DNA from: JAZTYK01 sp045636925
GTDB taxonomy: Bacteria > Bacillota > Clostridia > Oscillospirales > Butyricicoccaceae
Length of the DNA: 64,000 nucleotides
Direction of reading: 5' to 3'
Assembly (NCBI GenBank): GCA_045636925.1
Contig: JAZTYK010000032.1
Coordinates: 35,850 to 99,849, forward strand
Position 1 is the stretch's first letter. The number at the start of each line of letters is the position of its first letter. Shown here one piece after another: positions 1-9,038 of the stretch. A model generated the notes under the pieces. That model had not been told where the DNA came from, did not search any database, and saw nothing but the letters and a program-made list of their open reading frames with translations. A program made the translations under genes and the position numbers.

Positions 1-298
1 TAATCCAATCCCCCGCTTTGTCAAACATTCGGTCAATCCGAATCAATTCTCCAACGATTCCACCTATAACCAGGCTTAGCAGCATGATCATAATATAATT
101 AGATCCCAGCGTGCCATCCGTTGCTGCAGTGACACTGGCTGTGATGACGCCGGTTATACCGATAATGAACACACCGGTGCCTGCCGCTGTAAAAATTGTG
201 TTTTGAAAACGTTCTGGAATTCCCTTTTTCAGCAATAGTCCCAAGCCGCCACCTACCAGACAACCGGCAGCGTTGACCAGGGTTCCAATTCCAATCAT
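1..298 (-). CDS. DUF554 family membrane protein (N-terminal part, cut by window edge)
   Basis: The reading frame starts at an ATG at 298 and runs off the left edge after about 99 codons. The start (MIGIGTLVNAAG, then a glycine-rich hydrophobic stretch, then KKGIPERFQ) and the following hydrophobic segments ending near ELIRID match the N-terminus of the DUF554 (YdfK/YqgA) family of small integral membrane proteins, whose function is not established. An AGAAGG Shine-Dalgarno site lies about 9 bases upstream. It is co-directional with mutS2, whose stop is only 42 bases upstream, so it is probably the last gene of that transcript or is read through from it. Confidence 0.75.
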   Translation of the reverse strand, partial: MIGIGTLVNAAGCLVGGGLGLLLKKGIPERFQNTIFTAAGTGVFIIGITGVITASVTAATDGTLGSNYIMIMLLSLVIGGIVGELIRIDRMFDKAGDWI

Positions 299-340
299 GA
301 ATATTTGCCTTCTTTCTCTACGCGTACGCTCGGAAAATAA

Positions 341-2722
341 TTATTTCTTCATGGTGACCACGGTAACACCGTTTTCACCTTCGCCATACACACCCAAGCG
401 GTGAGAACGCACCTGCGGATGACTCTTCAGGTGTGCCTGCACACGCTGGCGCAGTACACCGGTACCCTTTCCGTGAATAATGGTGACCGTTTCCAACCGA
501 AGTCTGGTGGCATTATCTAAAAAGCGATCCAGCTCCATAATTGCCTCATCACCACTTTGACCACGCAGATCCAGTTCCATACCTCCACGGGCAGAAGGTG
601 CGGCCATCTTGGTAGACACCGGCTGCTTCTGTGGCTTTGCTTTGGGCGTTTCCAGACTCAGCAGCTGCAGTTCTTCTTTCTTCACCGTGATTTTCAAGAT
701 GCCGGCCTGCACCGTCAGCTTGCCGTCCTTGTCCGGCAGACTCAGCACAGTAGCTTTTGTACGTGTGGCAACGATTTCCACACTGTCGCCCACCTTCAGT
801 TCTCTGGGAAGCGGCATCGGCTTTCGCTCAGCGCGCTCCGCCATATTCTGCTTTTCAGCGGCAGACAGCTCTCCGCGCCAGATGGCACGTGCGGCGGCCA
901 GATTGGCATCCTTGCCATCTGCAGCTTCTTGTTTGATTCGCTTTGCGTCAGTCAACACTTTTTCACTGACGGCGCGTGCATTGTTGATAATCTCCTGCGC
1001 CTTCAGCTTTGCCTCCAACACCAGTTTTTCACGCTCTCGCTCCAAGCTGTCCAAACGACTCTGCGCCTTATTTCTGGCTTCCTCCGCGTCCCGCATGGCA
1101 CGGTCTGCATTGGCCAGTTTGCTTTCCAGATTCTGCCGTTTTTCTTCCAGCTTGACAATCACGTCTTCAAACTGACGGTTTTGATTGTCAATGCTTTGAG
1201 ATGCCTGGCTGATAATACTTTCATCCAAACCAAGTCTGCGAGAAATCGCAAACGCATTGGATTTGCCGGGAACACCAAATACCAGTCTGTAGGTAGGCTG
1301 CAGGGTCTGTACATCAAACTCGCAGGATGCATTTTCTACACCTGGCGTTTCCAACGCGTAAATCTTGAGTTCTGCATAATGCGTAGTTGCCGCAACCGTG
1401 CTGCCCTGCTTACGCAAACGTTCGATGATGGCTACCGCCAGCGCAGCGCCTTCTACCGGGTCTGTACCGGCGCCCAACTCGTCCATCAACACCAACGTTT
1501 GGTCATCGGCACACTCCAAAATCTCCACGATGTTTTTCATGTGAGAGGAGAAAGTGGACAGACTCTGCTCGATGCTTTGCTCGTCACCAATGTCTGCAAG
1601 CACCTGGCGATATACCACCACCGTGCTCTCATCACCTGCCGGGATATGCAAGCCGCACTGTGCCATCAGTGTCAACAAACCCAAGGTCTTGATACTCACC
1701 GTCTTACCGCCGGTATTGGGACCGGTGATGATCACTGTGTCGGGATCACCGCCCACGGTAAATCCAATGGACACTGCCTTTTCCCGATCCAGCAGCGGAT
1801 GGCGGGCACGCACCAGGCGGGTAGTTCCCCGCTCTAACAGTTTGGGACGTACCGCGCGCATCTTATATGCCAATTTGCCGCGGGCAAAGAAAAAGTCAAG
1901 CTGACACAAAAGTTCAAAGTCACGACGAATGGTACCGGAAAACTGCGCTGTTTCTGCAGAGAGTTCTGCCAGAATGCGCTCAATTTCTGCCTGTTCTTTT
2001 CCGCCAAGTACACGAATGTTGTTATTCAGCTCCACAACTGCACTGGGCTCCATAAACAGTGTGGCACCGCTGGAGCTGGTATCATGGACCAGGCCGGGAA
2101 AACTACCCCGGTATTCTGCCTTAACCGGCACAACAAAACGGCCGTTTCTCTGGGTAATGATGCTGTCCTGCAGCATTTTCTGATAGGTAACAGAAGAAAT
2201 GGTGCGGTTCAGCACCTCACGCACCTTGGCAGAAGCCGTGCGAATCTGACGACGGATCTGATACAGCTCCGTGCTGGCATGATCGCTGATTTCTTCTTCA
2301 GACAAAATCGCGTTTTCGATCTTGTCCTCCAGATATTTGTTGCCGGTCAAACCGTCAAAATATGCATCCAGCGTTGTGGCATTGTCTTTTTGCTGATCTC
2401 GGTAAGCGCGCGTGCTCCTTGCAGCCTTCAGCATCGCCGCAACACGCAGAAGCTCAGCAGGATTTAAAAAGCCGCCTTTCTCTGCGCGCTCCAATGCTGC
2501 GGAAATATCCTGCAGGCCGTGGAAAGAGGGACTGCCCTGCAGTCCGATCAGCCGCACGGCATCTGCCGTCTGCTGCTGGCTTTCTTCACAAGCCCGAAGA
2601 CTCTCCTCCGGTGCCAGATTCAGGCACAATTCCTTTGCCTGCTGGCTAACAGCCTCCTGCGCCAAAAGCTCCAGGACTTTTGGCAGTTCAAGAATGGCTC
2701 TTGATTTCTCATAACGTGTCAT
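341..2722 (-). CDS. mutS2: Endonuclease MutS2
   Basis: MutS2, 793 aa, full length for the family. It belongs to the MutS superfamily but acts in recombination control and rescue of collided ribosomes rather than in mismatch repair. The core and clamp region is followed by the ABC-type ATPase with Walker A GPNTGGKT near residue 332 and Walker B LMDELGAGTDP. A long charged coiled coil spans about 510-620. A C-terminal Smr nuclease domain begins at about 715 with LDLRG and carries HGKGTG near 750. AGGAGA lies upstream of the ATG. It sits directly downstream of recO (15-base gap), as the likely distal gene of the yqfC-to-recO operon. Confidence 0.96.
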   Translation of the reverse strand: MTRYEKSRAILELPKVLELLAQEAVSQQAKELCLNLAPEESLRACEESQQQTADAVRLIGLQGSPSFHGLQDISAALERAEKGGFLNPAELLRVAAMLKAARSTRAYRDQQKDNATTLDAYFDGLTGNKYLEDKIENAILSEEEISDHASTELYQIRRQIRTASAKVREVLNRTISSVTYQKMLQDSIITQRNGRFVVPVKAEYRGSFPGLVHDTSSSGATLFMEPSAVVELNNNIRVLGGKEQAEIERILAELSAETAQFSGTIRRDFELLCQLDFFFARGKLAYKMRAVRPKLLERGTTRLVRARHPLLDREKAVSIGFTVGGDPDTVIITGPNTGGKTVSIKTLGLLTLMAQCGLHIPAGDESTVVVYRQVLADIGDEQSIEQSLSTFSSHMKNIVEILECADDQTLVLMDELGAGTDPVEGAALAVAIIERLRKQGSTVAATTHYAELKIYALETPGVENASCEFDVQTLQPTYRLVFGVPGKSNAFAISRRLGLDESIISQASQSIDNQNRQFEDVIVKLEEKRQNLESKLANADRAMRDAEEARNKAQSRLDSLEREREKLVLEAKLKAQEIINNARAVSEKVLTDAKRIKQEAADGKDANLAAARAIWRGELSAAEKQNMAERAERKPMPLPRELKVGDSVEIVATRTKATVLSLPDKDGKLTVQAGILKITVKKEELQLLSLETPKAKPQKQPVSTKMAAPSARGGMELDLRGQSGDEAIMELDRFLDNATRLRLETVTIIHGKGTGVLRQRVQAHLKSHPQVRSHRLGVYGEGENGVTVVTMKK

Positions 2723-2737
2723 ATGTATCTCCTACCA

Positions 2738-3487
2738 TTAGGTATCCGCCAAAGTCCGGTAAAACTCCAGGGTGCGGAATCTACGCTCCAACCTGGCAAG
2801 CAAATAGGCTTCACAGGCCTGTTCCAGCAAGACTTTTGACCGTCCTTCAGCTTCAAATGAAAAGAGTTTCTTCAAATCACAGTTTAAAATGTATTGTGCC
2901 GCTTCCAACGCTTGGGCATCCAACGGCAAGCCTCGTTCTCCCATCTGCGGTGCACAGCCACGGCAGCATAAAACACCTGCCTGCGGTGCCAAAATCGGCT
3001 CCGGGGTAATACATCCACACACCGAGCATCCATCCGCTAAGTCGGGAGCATAACCTGCCAGTGCGCAGTATCGAAGTTCAAACGCTACCTTGATGCGCCA
3101 TCTCGGATACAGTCCCTTAGCCAAGGCATACAAGCTGTTCAGCGCCAATCGCAACACCGGAGGATTCCCCTGCCCTTGTTCTTCTTCACAGCCCAAAACT
3201 TCGGCAAGATAAGAGGCCAGTGCCAAAGTATCGATTTTTTTGTCAATACCGGTAAACTGCTCCAGAATCGAAGCCTCGTTCAGCTGAAATCTGCCATTGT
3301 GGACAAAGAGTGTCATTTCGCTGTACGCAAAGAGCTGGGAAGCCGCTGCAATGCGACTTCCCTTCCGTCTTGCTCCCCGCGCGGATACGGTAAGCTTGCC
3401 GTATTCACCGGTGAGCACTGTCAGAATCTTATCAGCCTCTTTATAGTCAACGCTGCGGATGACCAGGCCCCTTACGATCTGAAACAT
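2738..3487 (-). CDS. recO: DNA repair protein RecO
   Basis: RecO, 249 aa, loads RecA onto SSB-coated DNA together with RecR. The N-terminal OB-fold starts MFQIVRGLVIRSVDYKEADK and continues with GARRKGSR, typical of the family. The C-terminal half has the four-cysteine zinc site (CSVC, later CCRGC) at about residues 152-175. The frame is open for 25 more codons upstream, but that extension lies over the yqzL-like gene in another frame and does not look like RecO, so the ATG at 3487 is preferred. It follows era and yqzL, as in Bacillus. Confidence 0.93.
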   Translation of the reverse strand: MFQIVRGLVIRSVDYKEADKILTVLTGEYGKLTVSARGARRKGSRIAAASQLFAYSEMTLFVHNGRFQLNEASILEQFTGIDKKIDTLALASYLAEVLGCEEEQGQGNPPVLRLALNSLYALAKGLYPRWRIKVAFELRYCALAGYAPDLADGCSVCGCITPEPILAPQAGVLCCRGCAPQMGERGLPLDAQALEAAQYILNCDLKKLFSFEAEGRSKVLLEQACEAYLLARLERRFRTLEFYRTLADT

Positions 3488-3572
3488 GCTCTCTCGCTTC
3501 GACTCCCTTGTAGTAATTATAGGCCTGCACCAATCCGGTCCGAATAAACAATTCCCATGCACGCTGCTTCAT
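3447..3572 (-). CDS. yqzL: YqzL-like small protein overlapping the recO start
   Basis: A 41-residue reading frame begins ATG at 3572 (MKQRAWELFIRTGLVQAYN) and ends with TGA at 3447-3449. It overlaps the first 41 bases of recO in a different frame. The pattern W-x2-F-x3-G-x4-Y-x2-YK followed by a Glu-rich stretch resembles the YqzL family, short proteins of unknown function that sit between era and recO in Bacillus. AGGTGA lies about 4-9 bases before the ATG. The match of position, size and motif supports it. The overlap suggests translational coupling to recO. The C-terminal residues after YYKGVEAREHV are shaped by the overlap and may not matter. Confidence 0.72.
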   Translation of the reverse strand: MKQRAWELFIRTGLVQAYNYYKGVEAREHVSDRKGPGHPQR

Positions 3573-3645
3573 GCGATCACCTCGCATTTAGCATCTTCAC
3601 TTATCACTGTCTTTAACCGGGGAAAAAACTGGTGCAGATTCCTGC

Positions 3646-4539
3646 TTATTCCTGTTCGTATCCAAAGTTGCGGATGAGGGCAGGATTATTACGCCACTCT
3701 TCCTTTACCTTGACCCACAACTGCAAATAGACCTTGGCATCCAGCATTTCTTCGCATTCCCGTCTTGCTGCCGCACCGATTTTCTTCAGCATGGCTCCGC
3801 CTTTTCCAATGATGATGCCCTTGTGGGTCTTGCGCTCACAGTAAATCACGGCAGAAACATCCATGATACCGTTTTCGCGTTCTTTATACTGTTCAATCTC
3901 AATGGCAACACCGTGAGGTACTTCTTTATCCAGATTCTCCAGCAGTTTTTCACGGATCAGTTCTGCCACCAGCTGGCGTTCAGGCTGATCAGAGATCATG
4001 TCGTCGGGGAACAACTGGGGAGATTCGAAGCATAACTTCTTCAGCTCCTCGGTCAGCTGAGGCAATCCGTCACCGGTCAGCGCGCTGACGGGGACCACAG
4101 CTTCGAAGTCGTGTGCCTGGGTGTATACCGCAATGGTTTCCAGCAGGCTTTCCTTGTCCTTCAGCATATCTACCTTGTTGATAACCAGCACAGCAGGCAT
4201 ACCGAACTCCTTGATCTGATCCAGAAGCATCTGCTCGGGAATGCCGATACGGGGCACAGGCTCCACCACCAGCATCACAGTATCCACATCTGCAACGGTG
4301 TCACGAATGACCTTTACCATAAAGTCACCCAGACGATTCTTGGGCTTATGCAGGCCGGGCGTATCCAAGAAGATCAGCTGATGTTCCTCCAGATTACACA
4401 CGCCGGTGATTCGGGTACGGGTTGTCTGAGGTTTATCCGAAACAATGGCCACCTTGGCGCCGCACAGGGCATTGGTCAGGGTCGATTTTCCCGCATTGGG
4501 GCGACCTACCACACAAAATACGCCTACTTTATCAATCAT
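3646..4539 (-). CDS. era: GTPase Era
   Basis: Era, 297 aa, an essential GTPase that binds 16S rRNA and assists 30S subunit maturation. The G domain is intact: G1 GRPNAGKS at residues 12-19, G3 DTPG, G4 NKVD near 122 and G5 SAL. The KH domain follows, with IIGKGGAMLKKIG near 235-250. The ATG overlaps the ybeY stop (ATGA), so the two are translationally coupled, and AAGGAG lies upstream. Its neighbours ybeY and recO are the usual ones in Bacillota. Confidence 0.97.
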   Translation of the reverse strand: MIDKVGVFCVVGRPNAGKSTLTNALCGAKVAIVSDKPQTTRTRITGVCNLEEHQLIFLDTPGLHKPKNRLGDFMVKVIRDTVADVDTVMLVVEPVPRIGIPEQMLLDQIKEFGMPAVLVINKVDMLKDKESLLETIAVYTQAHDFEAVVPVSALTGDGLPQLTEELKKLCFESPQLFPDDMISDQPERQLVAELIREKLLENLDKEVPHGVAIEIEQYKERENGIMDVSAVIYCERKTHKGIIIGKGGAMLKKIGAAARRECEEMLDAKVYLQLWVKVKEEWRNNPALIRNFGYEQE

Positions 4540-5042
4540 TGCGCTTCTCCTTCTTCCTCTCTGACCAGTCCCAGCTTTGCCAGAATCGCTTCTTCTTCAG
4601 CTCGCATAGCAACCTTTTCTGCGGCTTCATCCACATGATCATAACCCAGCAGATGCAGCATACTGTGCACCGTCAGATATGCACATTCCCGTGCAAAGCT
4701 GTGTCCAAACTCCCGTGCCTGGGCGCGTGCGCGTTCTGCAGAAATAATCATATCGCCCAAAGGCAAAAGGCCGGTGCCCGGATCGATCATTCTTCCGGGA
4801 GGTGTCTGCGGCACGCTCTGATAAAAATCTCCCATGGGGAAGCTGAGTACATCGGTTGCCTTGTCAATATTCCGGTACTCCCGGTTGTATTCCCGGATTC
4901 CTTCGTCATCGGTAACGGTAATATCTACCGATGCACTGAAGGGATAATCAAAATGGTAAAAGGCCGCTTTCGCACTGATGCGGATCAGACGGATAGCCAG
5001 ATCGTCCCGGATGCCGTCTACATTAACCTTTAGTCTTGCCAT
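4536..5042 (-). CDS. ybeY: Endoribonuclease YbeY (rRNA maturation)
   Basis: YbeY, 168 aa, a zinc-dependent endoribonuclease involved in 16S rRNA 3'-end processing and quality control. The zinc motif HSMLHLLGYDH lies at about residues 125-136, and the family signature DVLSFPMGD is present. The start at 5042 (MARLKVNVDG) is chosen because GGGAGG lies about 8 bases upstream. A 17-codon upstream extension runs antiparallel to nothing conserved and sits inside the phoH end. It overlaps phoH by 20 bases and era by 4, a compact translationally coupled block. Confidence 0.94.
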   Translation of the reverse strand: MARLKVNVDGIRDDLAIRLIRISAKAAFYHFDYPFSASVDITVTDDEGIREYNREYRNIDKATDVLSFPMGDFYQSVPQTPPGRMIDPGTGLLPLGDMIISAERARAQAREFGHSFARECAYLTVHSMLHLLGYDHVDEAAEKVAMRAEEEAILAKLGLVREEEGEAQ

Positions 5043-6021
5043 ACTGATTGCCTCCCTTTTTCTTTGCCTGCCGCTGTTCATCGCGCTTTTCATAAGCCAT
5101 GATGATGCGGCTCACCAGTTCGTGGCGGACCACATCCCGATGATCCAAATGGCAAATACCGATATCTTCAATGCCCTGTACCACATTCATGGCATCCTTC
5201 AGACCACTGAACTTGCCATCGGGCAGGTCGATCTGGGTCACGTCACCGGTAATAACTGCCTTGGAATTAAAGCCGATACGGGTCAGGAACATCTTCATCT
5301 GTGCGGGTGTGGTATACTGTGCCTCATCCAGAATGATAAAGGCATCGTCCAAGGTGCGGCCGCGCATGTATGCCAAAGGCGCAACCTCGATGTTGCCTCG
5401 CTCCAGATAGCGCTGATAAGCTTCTGCGCCCAACATATCAAACAAAGCATCGTACAGCGGACGCAGATACGGATCCACCTTATTCTGCAGGTCACCGGGC
5501 AAAAAGCCCAGCTTTTCGCCGGCTTCTACCGCAGGACGGGTAAGAATAATGCGGTTGATGGCTTTTTCACGGAACGCTGCTACCGCACATGCCACAGCCA
5601 GATAAGTCTTGCCGGTACCGGCAGGACCGATGCCAAGAGTCACGATGTTGTTTTGAATGGCATCTACATAGTTCTGCTGACCAACTGTTTTTGCCTTTAC
5701 CTGACGGCCGCGGGTGGTAACACAAATGACATCCTTTCCCATTTGTGCAATCTGCTGCTCCTGACCGTCACGTACCAGACTCACAACATAATTCACATTC
5801 TGCTGGGTGATCTGCTCACCACGGGCAGCCAGCTGCAGCAGTGCTTCTACCGCAGCTTTTGCGCGCATCACAGCCTCCACATCACCGACCACCTTCAGTT
5901 CGGTGTCCCGGTTCACAATGGAAACGCCGTATTCCCGTTCCAGCAGCTTGATATTTTCATCAAAAGAGCCGAAGAGATTGATTACATGCTCTACGCGCTC
6001 TACATTAACGATCTGTTCCAC
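5023..6021 (-). CDS. phoH: PhoH family protein (PhoH-like ATPase)
   Basis: PhoH-like P-loop ATPase, 332 aa, the normal length. Walker A GPAGTGKT is near residue 132 and Walker B FIILDEAQ near 235, followed by the family motif T-x-x-Q-M-K-M-F-L-T-R-I-G. Its function is tied to RNA metabolism by genetic association with ybeY rather than by a well-defined reaction. The start is a GTG at 6021 with GGAGGA 8 bases upstream. The nearby ATG is out of frame. The start overlaps the end of yqfD by 17 bases. The C-terminal tail is Lys/Gly rich. Confidence 0.94.
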   Translation of the reverse strand: MEQIVNVERVEHVINLFGSFDENIKLLEREYGVSIVNRDTELKVVGDVEAVMRAKAAVEALLQLAARGEQITQQNVNYVVSLVRDGQEQQIAQMGKDVICVTTRGRQVKAKTVGQQNYVDAIQNNIVTLGIGPAGTGKTYLAVACAVAAFREKAINRIILTRPAVEAGEKLGFLPGDLQNKVDPYLRPLYDALFDMLGAEAYQRYLERGNIEVAPLAYMRGRTLDDAFIILDEAQYTTPAQMKMFLTRIGFNSKAVITGDVTQIDLPDGKFSGLKDAMNVVQGIEDIGICHLDHRDVVRHELVSRIIMAYEKRDEQRQAKKKGGNQYGKTKG

Positions 6022-7201
6022 TTAACAATTCCTCCTCCAGGGGTGCCATTATCCCAACGGTCTCAATGGTTTCCAGCTCCAGTATTCCCACATACGCACC
6101 ATTTTCCTCTTCCATGCGAAAGCTGCTGCGCTGCACCTGCGCCGTAGGATAGGATGCAGCATAGCTCGCTTCCATCCGTTGCTGCAAGGCTTCACTCAAA
6201 GCAACCACATCGATTTCAGCCGGTGCTGTACTGTTTTCATACTGGACTTCTGTGACAAGTTTCAAATCAAACTGAAAATCTTTCCGTAGCACCAGAGACC
6301 TTGTTTCTAATATCTTATCATAACATGTATAGGCATCTTTTTCAATGAAATTCAACGGAATTTTGCAGTTGCCCAGCACCAAATATCGCCTTTCTTGTCT
6401 GGTCCCGGTGCGGGTATGCAGGAACGCATCACCGGGTACTGCTGTTCGAATCACCCTTCTGGTCAGGATATCTGCCTCCGCCATCGCATGAACTTTAGTA
6501 ACACCGCCTTGCGCATCCTGAATGATCCCGCTGGCCATGCGCGTGCCTTTTGTTACCACATCTCCAACCTTTACCAGTGCTTTTCCCTGCAACACCCGCA
6601 ATTCCTGAATGATTCCGGTGCCATCCGCCACCACATCACAAGGCTCTGCCAAGGCTTCCAAATCCGGCGTGGGTGCACGTTCCGTTACTTTAATTTCTGC
6701 ATGTGTTCCATGAACATTGACCACCAGATACGATAGCTTATCGGTATCCAACAGCACGTCATTGCGCAGTAAGTCACCATCTATGCTACGTACCCGTGTG
6801 CCAAAACGAAGACCATGTTCCGCAAGCAATTCCATCACTTCCCTCTGGCTTACATGCTGACACCCGGTTACAGAAATAGACCAGACAAATCCCGAAAGAT
6901 ACCAGACCCCCAGCATGCAAACCATGCCTGCGATCCACAGTGCTTTTCGCCGCATGAGCTTGTTTGCAGCAAAAGGGATTCCTTTCTTTTTTAAGATCCG
7001 CAGCCGCGACATGGTGTGCTTTGCATGGGTACGAAGACGAAAATAGTCTGCCGCACTGACCCAGGCAGTAAAGCAATCCGCACTGATATGCCTGCTGTCC
7101 CACAATCCGATACCCGCCTGCGCACAGCTGGATAAAAACCGTTCCGGCCATCCACCGGTAATTTCAATTTGTACCGTTCCTCGCAAAGCATCATACAGCA
7201 T
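6005..7201 (-). CDS. yqfD: Sporulation protein YqfD
   Basis: YqfD, 398 aa, a sporulation protein expressed in the mother cell in Bacillus. A short soluble N-terminus with a lysine-rich stretch (RLRILKKKGIPF) precedes one transmembrane segment at about residues 90-110, followed by a large extracytoplasmic domain. That domain carries family features such as INVTE-like VKVTERAP and the GxIxELRVLQGKALVKVGDVV block. Its role is unknown beyond sporulation. GAGGAGG lies upstream of the ATG. It follows yqfC by 9 bases. It is one of several genes that mark the organism as a spore former. Confidence 0.93.
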   Translation of the reverse strand: MLYDALRGTVQIEITGGWPERFLSSCAQAGIGLWDSRHISADCFTAWVSAADYFRLRTHAKHTMSRLRILKKKGIPFAANKLMRRKALWIAGMVCMLGVWYLSGFVWSISVTGCQHVSQREVMELLAEHGLRFGTRVRSIDGDLLRNDVLLDTDKLSYLVVNVHGTHAEIKVTERAPTPDLEALAEPCDVVADGTGIIQELRVLQGKALVKVGDVVTKGTRMASGIIQDAQGGVTKVHAMAEADILTRRVIRTAVPGDAFLHTRTGTRQERRYLVLGNCKIPLNFIEKDAYTCYDKILETRSLVLRKDFQFDLKLVTEVQYENSTAPAEIDVVALSEALQQRMEASYAASYPTAQVQRSSFRMEEENGAYVGILELETIETVGIMAPLEEELLSGTDR

Positions 7202-7211
7202 GGCTTCCTCC

Positions 7212-7502
7212 TCAGTTTAGCAACTCTATACTGGCAACGACACCGCTAAAACGCAAATCTTGATCGCTCATCGCCGTCAACGTCATACCGCTTCCAATGA
7301 CACGAACACTCCCACCTTTTACCGCCACACAAATCTGCTCTTCTGTATATTCCAAAATTCCGCAGTGTCCCTGTATTTCCACCTCACCACCATCCAGCAC
7401 CAGTCTGGGCATTCCAGTAAGTACGCTTTGCGGTAAATCCAATTCCTCTGCCGCACGGCGAACCGCTTGCCGCCAGGTCTTATACAACGCTTTGGCTCCC
7501 AT
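7212..7502 (-). CDS. yqfC: Sporulation protein YqfC
   Basis: YqfC, 96 aa, a small sporulation protein of unknown mechanism. Features include LDLPQSVLTGMPRLVLDGGEVEIQGH followed by the beta-rich YlmC/YmxH-like repeat, as in the family. Two ATGs are close together. CGGAGG at 7511-7515 is 8 bases from the ATG at 7502 but only 2 from the ATG at 7508, so 7502 is preferred. It is the first gene of the minus-strand block and diverges from the ylbJ-like gene. No convincing sigma-E promoter could be assigned in the 65-base divergent gap. Confidence 0.9.
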   Translation of the reverse strand: MGAKALYKTWRQAVRRAAEELDLPQSVLTGMPRLVLDGGEVEIQGHCGILEYTEEQICVAVKGGSVRVIGSGMTLTAMSDQDLRFSGVVASIELLN

Positions 7503-7567
7503 GGTCATACCTCCGTTGCAAGAAAAATATAGTTTTGTTAGAAATATATCCTACAGAAAGGAGGCAT

Positions 7568-8719
7568 ATGCCCTTGGAGTTTTTTGCGGAACGACGCACT
7601 GACCGGGTCAAGCAGGAATCTGACGCATCTTGGCCCCAACGCCTTTCTGCCGGACTGATCGGTTTGCTTGCCATCGGTCTCACCGGATTTCGCACCCCGT
7701 GTGCCGCTGCAGTCACACGCGGACTCTCTCTTTGTGCCACGACACTGCTTCCCGCCCTTTTCCCTTTTTTCGTCCTCAGCGGACTGGTGATTGAATCAGG
7801 AATTGCGCAGCGTGCCGGCAGGATATTTGCGCCCCTTATGAATCGACTGTTTCATTTGCCCGGCTGCGGTGCATCCGTATTCTTGCTCGGTGCCCTTGGC
7901 GGTTATCCTACCGGTGCTCGAGCTGTTGTGCAGCTGTACCAAAAGCGCATGTGTACCAAAGAAGAGGCACAGCGAATGCTGTCACTCTGCAACAACTGCG
8001 GCCCCGGCTTTTTTCTGGGCATTGTAGGAGGCAACCTGCTTGGTAATACCCGTGACGGTTTGATATTGTGGCTAATCCACCTTTTTTCTGCGTTAGCAGT
8101 CGCATGTCTTTGCCGTAAACATGCTTGTGCAGACAATTCTACGCTGCCGGTATGTCCCAGTATGCCGTTACCGCATGCCCTGGTCAAAGCCATAACCGGT
8201 GCGATGCAAAGCACGCTGGGCGTATGCGGCTTTGTCCTTTTCTTTTCGGTATTACTGTCTTTGATGCAGGAAACGGGGATTCTTTCTGTTGCATCCCGCG
8301 TGATTTGTCTGTTTGGATTTGATCCATCCTTTGGAGATGCGGTGGCTTCCGGCCTTCTTGAGATTTCCTGCGGGCTCGCAGCCTTAACAAAAAGTCTTGC
8401 CTCACGCTGCAGCAAAGGTGCTGCAGCTGCATTCCTGTTGGGGTTTGGCGGATGCAGTGTTATATTTCAAACCATGCAGCAAACAGAGATGAGTGACTTG
8501 TCCCTTTCCTCTGCCCTCATGCACAAGTTTTTGCAGGCAATGATTTCCGCTTTCCTTAGTTATCTGTATCTCTCCCTTATGTATAGCCGTATACCATATG
8601 GTGTGCATCTTTCAAACACGCAAATTATAGGATTGGGCGCGGTTTGTTTTCTGCTTTTTTCTATCGCCACTCTTGTCAAAGGCAGGAAAAGCCGTTATAA
8701 TGCAAATAGGAATCGGTAA
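7568..8719 (+). CDS. ylbJ: YlbJ-like sporulation integral membrane protein (nucleoside-recognition fold)
   Basis: A hydrophobic protein of about 383 aa with some ten membrane segments. The nucleoside recognition (gate) domain features are visible: LPALFPFFVLSGLV, then GALGGYPTGARAVVQLY, and the CNNCGPGFFLG motif near residue 142. This combination matches the YlbJ/SpoVM-type sporulation membrane family. Its position divergent from yqfC agrees with a sporulation role. The start is ambiguous: GGAGG ends 3 bases before the ATG at 7568 but 9 bases before an in-frame TTG at 7574, so the real start may be the TTG. There is a 29-residue charged N-terminus before the first hydrophobic segment. Confidence 0.85.
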   Translation: MPLEFFAERRTDRVKQESDASWPQRLSAGLIGLLAIGLTGFRTPCAAAVTRGLSLCATTLLPALFPFFVLSGLVIESGIAQRAGRIFAPLMNRLFHLPGCGASVFLLGALGGYPTGARAVVQLYQKRMCTKEEAQRMLSLCNNCGPGFFLGIVGGNLLGNTRDGLILWLIHLFSALAVACLCRKHACADNSTLPVCPSMPLPHALVKAITGAMQSTLGVCGFVLFFSVLLSLMQETGILSVASRVICLFGFDPSFGDAVASGLLEISCGLAALTKSLASRCSKGAAAAFLLGFGGCSVIFQTMQQTEMSDLSLSSALMHKFLQAMISAFLSYLYLSLMYSRIPYGVHLSNTQIIGLGAVCFLLFSIATLVKGRKSRYNANRNR

Positions 8720-8737
8720 GAAAAGGTGGCGAGTTAC

Positions 8738-8944
8738 ATGATTTACGATAAAGAGATTGACCGTGTCTGTGCCTTTTGCCAGCAGGGCCAAGAGCTGACA
8801 GAAGATTTAATCCTTTGCCGCCGTTACGGACCTGTAACACCGGAATATTCCTGCCGCAAGTTTCAATACGACCCGCTACTACGCAAACCTTCTCTGCGAG
8901 AGCTTCCCAAGTCCCGTGTGAAGGCCGAAGACTTCAAACTTTGA
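8738..8944 (+). CDS. Small conserved Cys-containing protein, function unknown
   Basis: A 68-residue protein starting MIYDKEIDRVCAFCQ, with AGGTGG about 8 bases before the ATG. The cysteines are spaced C-x2-C near residue 11, then two single cysteines near 27 and 38 (LCRRYG, YSCRKF). This could hold a zinc ion or an iron-sulphur cluster, though that is inference. It starts 18 bases after the ylbJ-like gene and is followed by a strong terminator, so both are probably co-transcribed. The frame is also open from a GTG at 8726, which overlaps the Shine-Dalgarno site and is not preferred. Confidence 0.75.
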   Translation: MIYDKEIDRVCAFCQQGQELTEDLILCRRYGPVTPEYSCRKFQYDPLLRKPSLRELPKSRVKAEDFKL

Positions 8945-8951
8945 ATTACTG

Positions 8952-8995
8952 ATGCCACACTTTTGACACAAGTCAAAGGTGTGGCATTTTTCTTT
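8952..8995 (+). terminator. Intrinsic terminator
   Basis: A 16-bp stem (ATGCCACAC... paired with ...GTGTGGCAT, one G-U pair) with an ACAA loop is followed by a T-rich tract. It ends the ylbJ-like/small-protein transcript. Confidence 0.93.
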
Positions 8996-9038
8996 CGCAA
9001 TTTCAGACCAAATTGCTATTTATTTCTTCGACAAATTG

